Source: Clostridia bacterium (lineage in GTDB: Bacteria > Bacillota > Sulfobacillia > SLMV01). From it: a DNA stretch of 34,014 bases. The DNA lies in contig PUMD01000061.1 of assembly GCA_003551215.1 (NCBI GenBank), positions 1 to 34,014 on the forward strand, in the 5' to 3' direction. The position numbers and the translations under genes are program-made. Below, in pieces: positions 1 through 7,803 of this stretch (the stretch's first letter is position 1; the number at the start of each line of letters is the position of its first letter). The notes under the pieces are model-generated. The model was given only the letters and a program-made list of their open reading frames with translations, was not told where the DNA came from and searched no databases.

Positions 1-1
1 C

Positions 2-1210
2 TTCGCCTTCCCGATAATCTTCATCGTGATATCGCTGGCTGCGGGGTTTTCCATTTCCGGAAGTACGCTGGTCGCACAGCACACTGGAGCAGGACAGAAG
101 AAGGAGGCCAACCATGCGGCCGGTCAGGTGCTGGTGTTTTTATTTTCCCTGGCGCTGGTTGTCTCCATGCTGGGAATCCGGTTTGGTCGATGGGGGTTGA
201 ATATGCTCGGTCCGGAGCCGGAGGTACTGGAGTATGCCTGGGTGTATTTCCGCATACTGTGCGCCAGCATACCCTTCATATTTATCTATTACATATTCCA
301 GTCGGTGTTCCAGGCTGTGGGCGACACAGTTACTCCGATGATCATAAAGGTGGGTTCGGTTGGTCTGAACGTGGTTTTGGATCCGGTTTTGATCTTCGGC
401 CTGGGGCCCTTTCCCCACATGGGGATCGCTGGAGCTGCTGTTGCCACGGTGTTCACGCGGCTTCTGGCCACGGCAGTGGGGTTGTTTCTTTTGTTTACCC
501 CGTACCGGGGTGGTCTTCACCTGCGGCCAGCCGATCTGATTCCCGACTCAGGCGTGATCCTGCAGGTAATCAAGATCGGGGCTCCTGCGGCAGGCAGCAT
601 AAGTGCGCTGTCTTTTGCCCGAACCTTCATGACCGGGATAGTTGGGGCTTTCGGCACCGCCACTGTTGCTGCCTGGGGTGTGGTCAACCGCCTGATGTCT
701 GTTCTCCGCATGCTATCGAAGGGAACCTCCCGGTCTACCACCATACTGGTAGGTCAGCATCTGGGTGCAGATCAGGCGGATCAGGCCGAACGGAGTGCAT
801 GGATATCCTCCGGTTTGACTTTCGGTTTGCTGCTTATGCTCGGACTGGTGGGCTTTGCAGCCGCTCCCGCAGTTATTGCGGTCTTCGACCCCACACCGGA
901 AGTCGTCAGTATCGGCACCGAATACCTGCGCATAGCCGTATTCGCCTATGCGTCCCTTTCCGTTCAGCAGGTGCTGTGCGGCGGTTTGCGCGGTGCAGGA
1001 AATACGGTGGAAGATGCGGCCATTCGGCTGATCACGCAGTGGGGGATGCAGATACCCCTGGCCTATTACCTCACGACGCTGTTTGATCGTTTGGGGATAT
1101 GGTGGTCGGTGTTTTTGTCCCGCTTTCTGGGAGCATTGATGACCATGGTCTGGTTCCGCCGGGGCAGCTGGAAGGAAGCGGTCATTGAGAGGACCCCTCA
1201 GCACGGTTGA
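2..1210 (+). CDS. MATE family multidrug/Na+ antiporter (5' truncated)
   Basis: The window opens inside this gene: the frame is open from base 2, and the GTG at 26 is internal, so the true start lies upstream. About 400 residues are visible against roughly 450 for the family, so probably one to two N-terminal helices are missing. The sequence is almost continuous hydrophobic helices in two similar halves, with MATE-like segments such as GSTLVAQHTGAG near the N-terminus, FQAVGDT in the first half and LCGGLRGAGNT in the second half (the internal-repeat counterpart). MATE proteins export cationic drugs or metabolites across the cytoplasmic membrane using H+ or Na+ gradients; the substrate here is not predictable. 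The gene ends in a short polar tail and no partner gene follows on the same strand. The family call is confident. Confidence 0.93.
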   Translation, partial: FAFPIIFIVISLAAGFSISGSTLVAQHTGAGQKKEANHAAGQVLVFLFSLALVVSMLGIRFGRWGLNMLGPEPEVLEYAWVYFRILCASIPFIFIYYIFQSVFQAVGDTVTPMIIKVGSVGLNVVLDPVLIFGLGPFPHMGIAGAAVATVFTRLLATAVGLFLLFTPYRGGLHLRPADLIPDSGVILQVIKIGAPAAGSISALSFARTFMTGIVGAFGTATVAAWGVVNRLMSVLRMLSKGTSRSTTILVGQHLGADQADQAERSAWISSGLTFGLLLMLGLVGFAAAPAVIAVFDPTPEVVSIGTEYLRIAVFAYASLSVQQVLCGGLRGAGNTVEDAAIRLITQWGMQIPLAYYLTTLFDRLGIWWSVFLSRFLGALMTMVWFRRGSWKEAVIERTPQHG

Positions 1211-1309
1211 CATGGGCATGTTTCCCCTGAGGCTGTACGGCCGCGTCACTATATCGGGTTTTTGCGGGTCCTGGTGTTGTACCTTTGCAATCGAGGCTGA
1301 AGGCGTGTC

Positions 1310-1328
1310 ACTGCTAGAGGCAGTTTTT
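1310..1328 (+). terminator. weak hairpin plus T-run after the MATE gene
   Basis: A five-base-pair stem (ACTGC/GCAGT) with a five-base loop is followed by five T residues, about 100 bases after the MATE stop. It has the form of an intrinsic terminator, but the stem is short, so the call is tentative. Confidence 0.25.
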
Positions 1329-1403
1329 GCGTCCTGGGTCGTGGATGTGAAAGCTGCTGCCTGATGGTCTCCGGGGTGAGGCAATCAGATTCAGAGGTTA
1401 TGT

Positions 1404-2783
1404 CTACTGCGGGCCGACGGAGTCATGCATTTTCAGGATAAAGTCAGTCCGGCTGGAGACGTTGGCCTTGGAGTATAGGTTTCTGATGTGAGTCTTGACG
1501 GTGTTTATGGATATCTTCAGCTGGTCGGCTATGTCCTGGTTTGTGTGCCCTTTGAGTATCAGGCGGGCGACATCGCGTTCCCGGTCAGTGAAGCCGGCGG
1601 CATCAAAGGCAGCCTGCTGTTTTGCTTCGGATTCGTCCTCGTGCGCCTGCTGCCAGGACAGGCGCATCCCGCGGAGAATTATCGCGCAGACGGTGCCGGT
1701 GATCAGTGCCCCCGCTATCGCAGGCGACAAAGTGGTGATGGCCGAATAAGACAATTCCGGGTCCAACTCCGGGGCCCACAGGTAACCGGAGGCCACCACC
1801 AGGGCGTTTATCGAAAGACCGTAGGCGTACAGGTGTCGGGGGTCGCGGTTCAACAGCGAAGACATGGCAGCCAGGCAGATGAAGACAAACACATCCAGTA
1901 TGCCGTAGCTGCTCTGGAGGGCGAAATCCAGAGCAGCTTTAAGACCCAGTCTGGCTGCTGGCACCATCAGCATGAAAGTGCCGATTAGGATTGCCAGCCC
2001 CACCATGGCCACGCTTTCCATTTCGCCCGTGGCGTCGATTACAGTTCCGGCCAGCAGCGCTACAACTCCGTAGGCCAGGGCAGCGACCGCTGGTGCGAGT
2101 CCGCCGCCTTCGCCGGTCCAGCAGAAGATGGTCTGATGGCTCATCCATGACAGTGAGTAGTAGCCTACCAGCAGTCCGACAAACAGCACAGAAAAGAGGA
2201 CTGGCTCAACTCGCCCGCCCCGATCCGTGGCGCGGGGGGTGGGTGCACCCTCCTTCCGGTCGGGGACCAAGCGGGCAGCCAGCCAGGCTCCCATAAGCAG
2301 TACTGCTGCCGCAGCGTAGGTGACCTGCGGGGACAGGTTGAAAGCCAGCAGGCCCACGGCGTAAAGCAGTGATGCAGCTGAAAGCATGGCCCCCGAGTAG
2401 CGCCCCCGCTCGTGCCGTGAGGTGTCTGCTATGCTGACTGCCCAGTGAATGCTCAGAGCCGCGGAAAAAACGCCCATCGCCCCGGCGATGAAATATACAA
2501 CCGTCACCGGGACCGACAGGTTGGATGACAGAAGCAAAAGGAGCATCAAGGATGCATTGACCAGCGGGCTGACGGTAGCTGCGAACCTTCTTGTCATCAC
2601 ACTGCTTTTAGCGTAACCGCAGTAGCCCGCCACGTTGCCCGCCAGAAAGATGAGACTAAAAACCGCCGCCGTCTCCCCGCGCAGGGCAACGACTCCCTGC
2701 AGCATCCCGAAAAGGGGCAGGCTCCACATCCAGGCAGTTGAGATTGCAGCAGCAATAGATAGGTACCTGTATCTTTGCTTCAT
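1404..2783 (-). CDS. Membrane-embedded LuxR-family transcriptional regulator (MFS-like sensor domain + HTH)
   Basis: 459 aa. Residues 1-385 form about ten to twelve hydrophobic helices resembling a major-facilitator permease. Residues 392-455 form a GerE/LuxR helix-turn-helix with the signature FTDRERDVARLILKG, then NQDIADQLKISINTVKTHI. There is no receiver domain. This architecture belongs to the family of LuxR regulators whose sensor is a polytopic membrane domain; the inference is that ligand or membrane state is sensed and DNA is bound from the membrane. The start is the ATG at 2783, preceded by GGGAG ten bases upstream and overlapping the stop of a small upstream frame (TGATG), which suggests translational coupling. 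Target genes are unknown; neighbours are a MATE pump and a deacetylase cluster. The HTH call is very secure, the sensing role is inference. Confidence 0.88.
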   Translation of the reverse strand: MKQRYRYLSIAAAISTAWMWSLPLFGMLQGVVALRGETAAVFSLIFLAGNVAGYCGYAKSSVMTRRFAATVSPLVNASLMLLLLLSSNLSVPVTVVYFIAGAMGVFSAALSIHWAVSIADTSRHERGRYSGAMLSAASLLYAVGLLAFNLSPQVTYAAAAVLLMGAWLAARLVPDRKEGAPTPRATDRGGRVEPVLFSVLFVGLLVGYYSLSWMSHQTIFCWTGEGGGLAPAVAALAYGVVALLAGTVIDATGEMESVAMVGLAILIGTFMLMVPAARLGLKAALDFALQSSYGILDVFVFICLAAMSSLLNRDPRHLYAYGLSINALVVASGYLWAPELDPELSYSAITTLSPAIAGALITGTVCAIILRGMRLSWQQAHEDESEAKQQAAFDAAGFTDRERDVARLILKGHTNQDIADQLKISINTVKTHIRNLYSKANVSSRTDFILKMHDSVGPQ

Positions 2784-3001
2784 CAGTCTTTGACTCCCGT
2801 AGTCCGCAGTTCAGCTGCGTTCTTTTTTGAATTCGATACACGCTGGGTCAGTCCTGCACCGTCCAGTATTTTGAGGGCAGGCACCCAGACCACAAAATAG
2901 AGAATAACACAGGCGACGCAAGACCCGTAAGGAGGGTCGCTGGGCAAATATGTACCGTCTGGCAGCAAGTGGGTAAAATCGGTCAGTGCGGCTTTCTCCA
3001 A
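2783..3001 (-). CDS. Possible small single-span membrane protein coupled to the LuxR regulator
   Basis: 72 codons from a TTG start, with one hydrophobic stretch around residues 27-45 (CVACVILYFVVWVPAL) and a charged, lysine-containing C-terminus. Its TGA shares one base with the ATG of the membrane LuxR gene, the classic TGATG coupling arrangement, and codon use is not unlike neighbouring genes. Against it: the TTG start has no convincing ribosome binding site and I recognise no family. It could equally be the leader-like remnant of a longer gene. If real, it could be a partner or translational pacer for the regulator. Confidence 0.35.
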   Translation of the reverse strand: MEKAALTDFTHLLPDGTYLPSDPPYGSCVACVILYFVVWVPALKILDGAGLTQRVSNSKKNAAELRTTGVKD

Positions 3002-3087
3002 AGAAGATGGTTGCGGAGGATGGTTGCGGATGCAGCACCGTCGAGAAACGCTTCACCCCGGCTGGGGCCCTGCCGTATCAGAACGCG

Positions 3088-4410
3088 TCACTCGAAGACG
3101 ACAAAGGTAAGGCCCTGTTGATCGAAGTACTCAATTATTGCTGGAAGCGCTTGTACCACCAATGCGTTTTCATGAAACAGATATATGCCGCCGCAAGGGT
3201 CTGTGTCTTCGACCACATAATCAAGCACCTCGCGTTTGCTTTGCGCTTCCCAATCCCGGGCGTCGTAGCACCACATCACCGTCTTCATGTGCTCCTCTAT
3301 CAGGACGGCCTCCACCTCTTCGTTCATCAGGCCGAAGGGGGGACGGAAGAGCTTTACCGGCCTGTCACTAAAGGAGGAAAGAATCTCGTTTGTGTTGAGG
3401 ATTTCTTCTCGCAGCCTCTCTGGCCCGGCGCCAAGCAGGTTGATGTGGCTGTAGGAATGGTTCCCCAGAGTCATGCCTCCGGCTTCGGCATGCTCAACTG
3501 CCCCCGGAAAGGCGTGCACGTGTTTGCCGACGAAAAAGAATGTTCCCGGGATATCGTATTCCTTGAGAATGTCGACAATTGCTCGGGTGTAAGGGGTTGG
3601 ACCGTCATCGAAGGTAAGGGCAACGTATCCTTCTGGCAGGCAGTAAAGCCTCTCGCCGGGTTTGAGAGTTATGGTCCGGCAGCTGTCTTTCTCTTCGTCT
3701 TCGGTGTTATCTTCTTGGTTTGCATCGGCCTTTCCGGAAAGGACCTGCTCGGTCCCGAGGTTATGTTCTCCGGGCTGCAAAAGGGTGGCTAATTTCCGGC
3801 TTTCTGGTGTCCGGCGGGGGTGTGCGACAGCAGCGGTTCTTTCTTCGCCATCGAGCGTCCGCTCCACTGCTGCCGCCTCACCTATACTCGACTCTGCAAA
3901 CATGCCGATGCTACCGGCTCCGGGGAGGGCGTGGAGTCCGGCGGCAATAGATAGAAGACCGACCAAAAGACAGACCACAAAAACGGTGGGGGCAGGTGCC
4001 TGGATGTTTTGGACCGCCCTTGCTGCGCTTTTTATCTGCGGGTGCACAAATGACACCGAATCAAGATCTTCTAGGTCCTGTACCCGCTGCAGCTGCAGCA
4101 GGACATCGCCGAAGCTGGAGGGACAGGGAAAATACCTCAGCTCCCTGTTGTTGAGGCTTACTCGGGTAATCGAGCTGAAATGCTGCTGCCGGAACGGGTC
4201 CCAAAGGTAGCGCAGAGAAAGCCGGTAGTGGACACCCGATTCATGAGTCGGGATGACCCCGGAAATACCTTCATACGTCTCCCTGCAGATGGGAATTCGC
4301 AGGTTCCTGCTCTGTCCACCGAGTGAAACGCTGACCAGCATCACGTGGTGGGTGATGCGCCAGTGCAGGGACTTCAGCTCGAATACCGGCTCGGGACTTG
4401 CCGACTTCAT
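3088..4410 (-). CDS. Membrane-anchored polysaccharide deacetylase (NodB domain) with N-terminal cytoplasmic region
   Basis: 440 aa. Residues 1-140 are a soluble region I do not recognise; residues 141-163 form one transmembrane helix; a polar linker follows; residues 259-440 are a carbohydrate esterase family 4 (NodB) domain. Visible motifs are TFDDGP (catalytic and metal Asp 268/269), HSYSH (metal His 318 and 322), RPPFG (356-360) and a late LFHEN with the catalytic-type His. The topology puts the deacetylase outside the membrane, so it most likely removes N-acetyl groups from peptidoglycan or another surface glycan. The start ATG overlaps the stop of the upstream coiled-coil gene by four bases (ATGA), so the two are co-translated. 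The cytoplasmic N-terminal domain is unusual for this family and may connect the enzyme to an internal partner, plausibly the coiled-coil protein. Confidence 0.9.
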   Translation of the reverse strand: MKSASPEPVFELKSLHWRITHHVMLVSVSLGGQSRNLRIPICRETYEGISGVIPTHESGVHYRLSLRYLWDPFRQQHFSSITRVSLNNRELRYFPCPSSFGDVLLQLQRVQDLEDLDSVSFVHPQIKSAARAVQNIQAPAPTVFVVCLLVGLLSIAAGLHALPGAGSIGMFAESSIGEAAAVERTLDGEERTAAVAHPRRTPESRKLATLLQPGEHNLGTEQVLSGKADANQEDNTEDEEKDSCRTITLKPGERLYCLPEGYVALTFDDGPTPYTRAIVDILKEYDIPGTFFFVGKHVHAFPGAVEHAEAGGMTLGNHSYSHINLLGAGPERLREEILNTNEILSSFSDRPVKLFRPPFGLMNEEVEAVLIEEHMKTVMWCYDARDWEAQSKREVLDYVVEDTDPCGGIYLFHENALVVQALPAIIEYFDQQGLTFVVFE

Positions 4411-5216
4411 GTCTGTTCGCTTTTCTCCTTCGGCTCTTCATCATTGGACTGTTTTTGCACATCTGTCCCCCCGGCCGCGCGAGCAAAGGAGCCAGACACC
4501 TGGTCTGTAAAGTCCCTTACGATGTTCATCAGATAGCTGTTCTGCTCTTTGACCTCCTGCAGCTGCTGCTTCAGATTTGCCTTGTGTCCCTGCAGTTCAT
4601 GTATAGTTGAGTCTCTTTGTTTTATCTCCCGCAGCGCTTCTTGCTGCTGGTTTTGCGCTTCCTGCGAAAGCTGCTGGTACTTCCGCTGCTCTATATCCAG
4701 TCTGTTTTTCAGCTCGTCGACAGTCTCGGTCATCTCGGACTCCATTTGCCGGTACTGTTCGAGGGCCTGATCGATCTGCATGTTCTTCTCAGTTACCTTA
4801 TCCTTCAGGTCATCGATCTGCTTTTCCTTTTCCGCCAGCAGGGCGCGGACCCGCCCCAGGTCACGTCTGATGATCTCGTTTTGTTTCTGGCTGTCCTGCA
4901 GGCGGTCTTTGAGTTCTTCTACATTCTGATCGGATACCTGTTTTGCCATGATCGCCTGCTCGACGGCCAGGGCCAGGTTCAGGCAGGTCTTGTCCTCAAC
5001 CAGCGCCTTGCTGCTGCGGTTAAACAGCGTGTTGTCGCCCTGGTGTTGCTCCTCATCGATGACAGCGACCGACTCCTGCTTCTTTACGTTTTCGTCGTCG
5101 GTGACCTGCTGCTGGGTCATCTGCGGCTGTTTTTCGCCTGCCTCAGGCTCTGTCTCCTCGTTATCCTTGGTCTCGTTGTCTCCAAACATCCTCTCCAGGA
5201 GGTTGCCTAAATCCAC
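4407..5216 (-). CDS. Acidic coiled-coil protein co-transcribed with the deacetylase
   Basis: 269 aa from a GTG start with GAGGGGTG upstream at good spacing. The first 60 residues are rich in Glu, Asp and Gln and look disordered. Residues about 75-245 are heptad-rich (strings of Glu, Lys, Gln, Leu) and almost certainly form a long coiled coil; the tail is charged. There is no signal peptide or membrane segment, so it should be cytoplasmic. No family is recognised; coiled coils match many unrelated proteins weakly. The four-base overlap with the membrane-anchored deacetylase gene, whose N-terminus faces the cytoplasm, suggests a scaffold or positioning role for cell-envelope modification. That role is inference. 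Confidence 0.8.
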   Translation of the reverse strand: MDLGNLLERMFGDNETKDNEETEPEAGEKQPQMTQQQVTDDENVKKQESVAVIDEEQHQGDNTLFNRSSKALVEDKTCLNLALAVEQAIMAKQVSDQNVEELKDRLQDSQKQNEIIRRDLGRVRALLAEKEKQIDDLKDKVTEKNMQIDQALEQYRQMESEMTETVDELKNRLDIEQRKYQQLSQEAQNQQQEALREIKQRDSTIHELQGHKANLKQQLQEVKEQNSYLMNIVRDFTDQVSGSFARAAGGTDVQKQSNDEEPKEKSEQT

Positions 5217-5450
5217 GGTTGAACACCCCTCGTATTTTGATGTTTCCTGTCGGATATCGATGATGTCGGGTTGTCGCCTGCCATGACCTCACCTCACAGC
5301 TGCCGCGCAGAGTGCCACTGGCTTTGTGCAAGACTGCCGGGCTCCCCCGGACAATCCTGCTTCAGAGTGCCGGCAGGCGGAGTCATTGATGGGTTCATCC
5401 AAAAACAGGCATCGATCCCTGCAGTCCACTGCCAGCCATCTATGCACTAT

Positions 5451-5555
5451 TTAGTCTTTCTTATCGGCAAATCCTTCCTCGCATCGCGAGCATTCGCCAC
5501 AAATCGCCTTACTTTTCGAGATCTGCCCCCCTGCCGGTTCAGGGCACGCAGACAT
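5451..5555 (-). CDS. Candidate 34-aa Cys-rich miniprotein
   Basis: An ATG-initiated frame of 34 codons reading MSACPEP then, near the C-terminus, ICGECSRCEEGFADKKD and a TAA stop. Four cysteines (4, 19, 22, 25), three as CX2CX2C, and a Lys/Glu/Asp-rich composition look protein-like and suggest metal binding. There is no clear ribosome binding site, and frames this short occur by chance in GC-rich DNA. No family recognised. Confidence 0.22.
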   Translation of the reverse strand: MSACPEPAGGQISKSKAICGECSRCEEGFADKKD

Positions 5556-5672
5556 GGTCTAGCTTGGTTATCGTAATATCAGCGCATATGATGAATCAGC
5601 TCGCAGCCGGTCGGTTCGGCCGCTGGCCGCAAGAGGGCAGACGGCTGCAGGTAACCGCCCGCAGACCGATCT

Positions 5673-5915
5673 TCACCCGCATAAAGGTAACCAAAGGGAC
5701 TTTTTGAGCATGCTTTGGGAGGGGTGGGAGGTCTCGCTCCTTGCGCTCAGGAGGCGAAAACACAGCTTGACACGCTCTCCATCGGCACGCGTGAAGTGCA
5801 TCGCTGTGAACCGTTTGCTGCGGTGCCCGTCCGGCTCCAATACGCCAGCACAAAAGTCCCTATGGGTGAATCCGGCTGCTGTGAGTATCGTGGTCACTTT
5901 AGTGATGGATACCAT
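5673..5915 (-). CDS. Candidate 80-aa protein of unknown function
   Basis: An ATG-initiated frame whose first 55 residues alternate like a small alpha/beta fold (MVSITKVTTILTAAGF, then EPDG, FTAMHFTRADGERVKL) with reasonable third-position GC. A TTG start at 5939 is also possible. No good ribosome binding site is visible, and the C-terminal 20 residues look less protein-like, so this may be a remnant. Function unknown. Confidence 0.28.
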   Translation of the reverse strand: MVSITKVTTILTAAGFTHRDFCAGVLEPDGHRSKRFTAMHFTRADGERVKLCFRLLSARSETSHPSQSMLKKSLWLPLCG

Positions 5916-6095
5916 GGGGTGCAGGTGACCCACCAGCAAAAAGGAATGAAGCGGTGAGCTGCTGCTGTCAGCTGCATCTGCTGGATGAACGTCCGTGGGA
6001 GTGAGACTCTGTCATCCGGGTCAAAAGCACCCGGCTTGCGGAGCACAGCAGGGGGTTTTGGGGGGAAATGGATGGAGCGAATTTCTCATCCGCGC

Positions 6096-6124
6096 TTGAC
6101 GCCCACGGTGATGCGGGCTACAAT
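6096..6124 (+). promoter_or_regulatory. Sigma-A promoter of the aromatic amino acid operon
   Basis: -35 TTGACG (6096-6101), exact 17-base spacer, -10 TACAAT (6119-6124). Transcription should begin near 6131, directly in front of the T-box leader. Confidence 0.85.
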
Positions 6125-6130
6125 GCTGAA

Positions 6131-6382
6131 AATAGATAAATTCAACAACCATGATGGGGACAAGTAAGCCCAGCGGGTTTTCAGAGAGCTGAGGGTGCTG
6201 CGACTCAGCAACTCCACTGGCTGAAATACACCCCCGAGTTGCAGGCTGAACAGCAATAAGTAGGCCGAGCCGTAATCCGACGTTACCCGGTGAGGGAGTG
6301 CTGGCTTCCAATAAAGCGAGCCCTTGGGCTAACTCAGGTGGTACCGCGGTTTCTGACCGTCCTGTGAGGGGCGGTTTTTTTA
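6131..6382 (+). ncRNA. T-box riboswitch leader, probably tyrosine-specific
   Basis: The leader contains the Stem I AGAGAGC element (6183-6189) with the GGTGCTG segment after it, a GCTGAAATACA segment that fits the specifier loop, and the T-box proper GGTGGTACCGCG (6337-6348), which pairs with the acceptor end of uncharged tRNA. The triplet in specifier position is TAC (6227-6229, followed by A), a tyrosine codon; the assignment is by position and context rather than by a computed fold. An intrinsic terminator follows directly. Known T-box mechanism: uncharged tRNA stabilises the antiterminator and allows transcription. Low tyrosine should therefore switch on the whole downstream operon. Confidence 0.9.
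6357..6382 (+). terminator. T-box terminator hairpin
   Basis: ACCGTCCT pairs with AGGGGCGGT (one wobble, one bulge) around a three-base loop, followed by TTTTTTTA. Its 5' side lies just beyond the T-box sequence, as expected for a terminator/antiterminator switch. Confidence 0.88.
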
Positions 6383-6400
6383 TTGGGAAAGGAGACAGAT

Positions 6401-6772
6401 ATGCGAGCTTTGCGCGGAGCAACCACGGTAAAATCAGACGACCGGGAGCAGGTGCTGTCGGCGACCTCGCAGATGCTGAAGCAAATGATGGAGGAAAACG
6501 GGTTTTCGGGCAGGGATGTTATCAGCGCACTGTTTACCGCCACCCCCGATTTGACCTGCTGCTACCCCGCCGAGGCGGCCAGAAACCTGGGGTGGACCGA
6601 TGCTGCCCTGCTGTGCGCAGCGGAAATCGCCGTCCCCGGGGGGCTGCCGCGGTGCCTTCGGGTGATGGTTCACATCGATTCGCAGGAGCCGAAATCCAGG
6701 CTGCAGCACGTTTACCTGCGGGGAGCAGCTGCCCTGAGACCCGACCTGAAGGAAGAGGTGACAGATAGATGA
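6401..6772 (+). CDS. aroH: Chorismate mutase, AroH class
   Basis: 123 aa from the ATG at 6401, which has AAAGGAG eight bases upstream; an in-frame TTG at 6383 has no such signal and lies within the terminator end. It converts chorismate to prephenate, the first step committed to Phe/Tyr, in the cytoplasm. The sequence follows the Bacillus subtilis AroH trimeric fold: MRALRGATTV at the N-terminus (active-site Arg 5), the ATPDL and YPAEAAR segments, GGLPRCLRVM (active-site Arg), and HVYLRGAAALRPDL at the C-terminus. It is the first gene of the operon, directly behind the T-box, and overlaps aroF by four bases. Length is typical for the class. Confidence 0.96.
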   Translation: MRALRGATTVKSDDREQVLSATSQMLKQMMEENGFSGRDVISALFTATPDLTCCYPAEAARNLGWTDAALLCAAEIAVPGGLPRCLRVMVHIDSQEPKSRLQHVYLRGAAALRPDLKEEVTDR

Positions 6773-7803
6773 TAGTAATTATGTCCCCTGGTGCTGAAGA
6801 GGAAGATGTCCAGCAGGTAATCGCCAAGGTAGAGGAAGCTGGCCTCGAGGTCCATCTTTCGCGCGGTGTGGAGCATACCCTGGTGGGACTGGTGGGCGAT
6901 ACCCGCCAGCTTACCGTCGAGGAACTGGAAGTCCTGCCGGGAGTGCAGAGGGCCATGCGGATCATGCAGCCCTTCAAGCTGGTGAGCAGGGAATTTCGCG
7001 TAGAGCGTACTGTCGTCGATGTCGGCGGAGTGAAGGTTGGCGCAAAAGAGCCTGTGTTCATGGCCGGGCCATGTGCGGTGGAGGACCGCGAGAGCCTGTT
7101 TGAAACGGCGGAAGCGGTGGCAGACTGCGGGGCACAAATCCTGCGCGGCGGTGCCTTCAAGCCCAGGACCTCCCCCTACAGCTTTCAGGGGTTGGGGCAG
7201 GAGGGCCTGCGGCTTCTGGCGCAGGCGCGTGAGCGCACCGGCCTGAAAATCGTAACTGAGGTGATGTCGGCAGGCGACGTGGAAATGGTTTCTCAGGTGG
7301 CCGATATCCTGCAGGTCGGCGCCCGCAACATGCAGAATTACAGCCTGCTGCGCGCGGTAGGTTCAGCCGACCGGCCGGTTCTTCTTAAGCGCGGAATGAT
7401 GTCCTCGGTACAAGAGTGGTTGATGGCCGCCGAGTACATCGTCTCGGAAGGGAACACCCAGGTGATCCTGTGCGAGCGGGGGATCAGGACCTTTGAGAAG
7501 TACACCCGCAACACTCTCGATCTGAGTTCCATTCCCCTGGTCAAAAAACTCAGCCACCTGCCGGTGGTGGCCGACCCCAGCCATTCTACCGGCAGGCGGG
7601 ACCTGGTGGTTCCCATGGCCGAAGCTGCCATCGCCGCCGGAGCCGACGGCCTGCTGGTGGAAGTGCATCCCCGTCCCGAGCAAGCCCTGTGCGATGGTGC
7701 GCAGTCGCTTACGCTGGAGGGGTTCGCCCGGCTGGTGGACAGGGTCGGGGCAATCTCCTCGGCAAAAATGACGGTGGTGGCTGCAGATGACGGCGGATCT
7801 TAG
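6769..7803 (+). CDS. aroF: 3-deoxy-7-phosphoheptulonate (DAHP) synthase with N-terminal regulatory domain
   Basis: 344 aa; the ATG overlaps the aroH stop (ATGA). It condenses phosphoenolpyruvate and erythrose-4-phosphate into DAHP, the entry step of the shikimate pathway. Residues 1-70 form the ferredoxin-like regulatory domain seen in type I-beta enzymes such as that of Thermotoga maritima, where Tyr and Phe bind for feedback inhibition. The TIM barrel carries the expected metal ligands: Cys102 in AGPCAVE, His in ADPSHSTG, Glu in VEVHP, Asp in LCDGAQSL. RGGAFKPRTSPYSFQG and LLKRGM are family blocks. Expression is under tRNA control and activity probably under end-product control, so the pathway appears doubly regulated. 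Confidence 0.97.
   Translation: MIVIMSPGAEEEDVQQVIAKVEEAGLEVHLSRGVEHTLVGLVGDTRQLTVEELEVLPGVQRAMRIMQPFKLVSREFRVERTVVDVGGVKVGAKEPVFMAGPCAVEDRESLFETAEAVADCGAQILRGGAFKPRTSPYSFQGLGQEGLRLLAQARERTGLKIVTEVMSAGDVEMVSQVADILQVGARNMQNYSLLRAVGSADRPVLLKRGMMSSVQEWLMAAEYIVSEGNTQVILCERGIRTFEKYTRNTLDLSSIPLVKKLSHLPVVADPSHSTGRRDLVVPMAEAAIAAGADGLLVEVHPRPEQALCDGAQSLTLEGFARLVDRVGAISSAKMTVVAADDGGS

Larger units (their letters stand above)
5217..6095. other. Intergenic zone between the coiled-coil gene and the aromatic operon
   Basis: About 880 bases without a convincing gene. Two small minus-strand frames are listed separately as weak candidates. A GC hairpin (CCGGGT/ACCCGG, 6016-6034) lies just upstream of the operon promoter but lacks a T-run. 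No tRNA or IS was recognised. Confidence 0.6.

Noticed and set aside
2986..3792. Open plus-strand frame of 268 codons opposite the deacetylase
   Set aside because: The minus-strand NodB motifs are unambiguous, and this frame has no conserved block.
4617..5210. Hydrophobic, Leu-rich plus-strand frame that looks like a membrane protein
   Set aside because: It is the antisense of the coiled-coil gene; complementing Glu/Lys/Gln heptad codons creates Leu/Phe-rich text.
6016..6034. CCGGGT/ACCCGG hairpin considered as a terminator
   Set aside because: No T-run follows, and it sits upstream of the operon promoter with no transcript known to end there.
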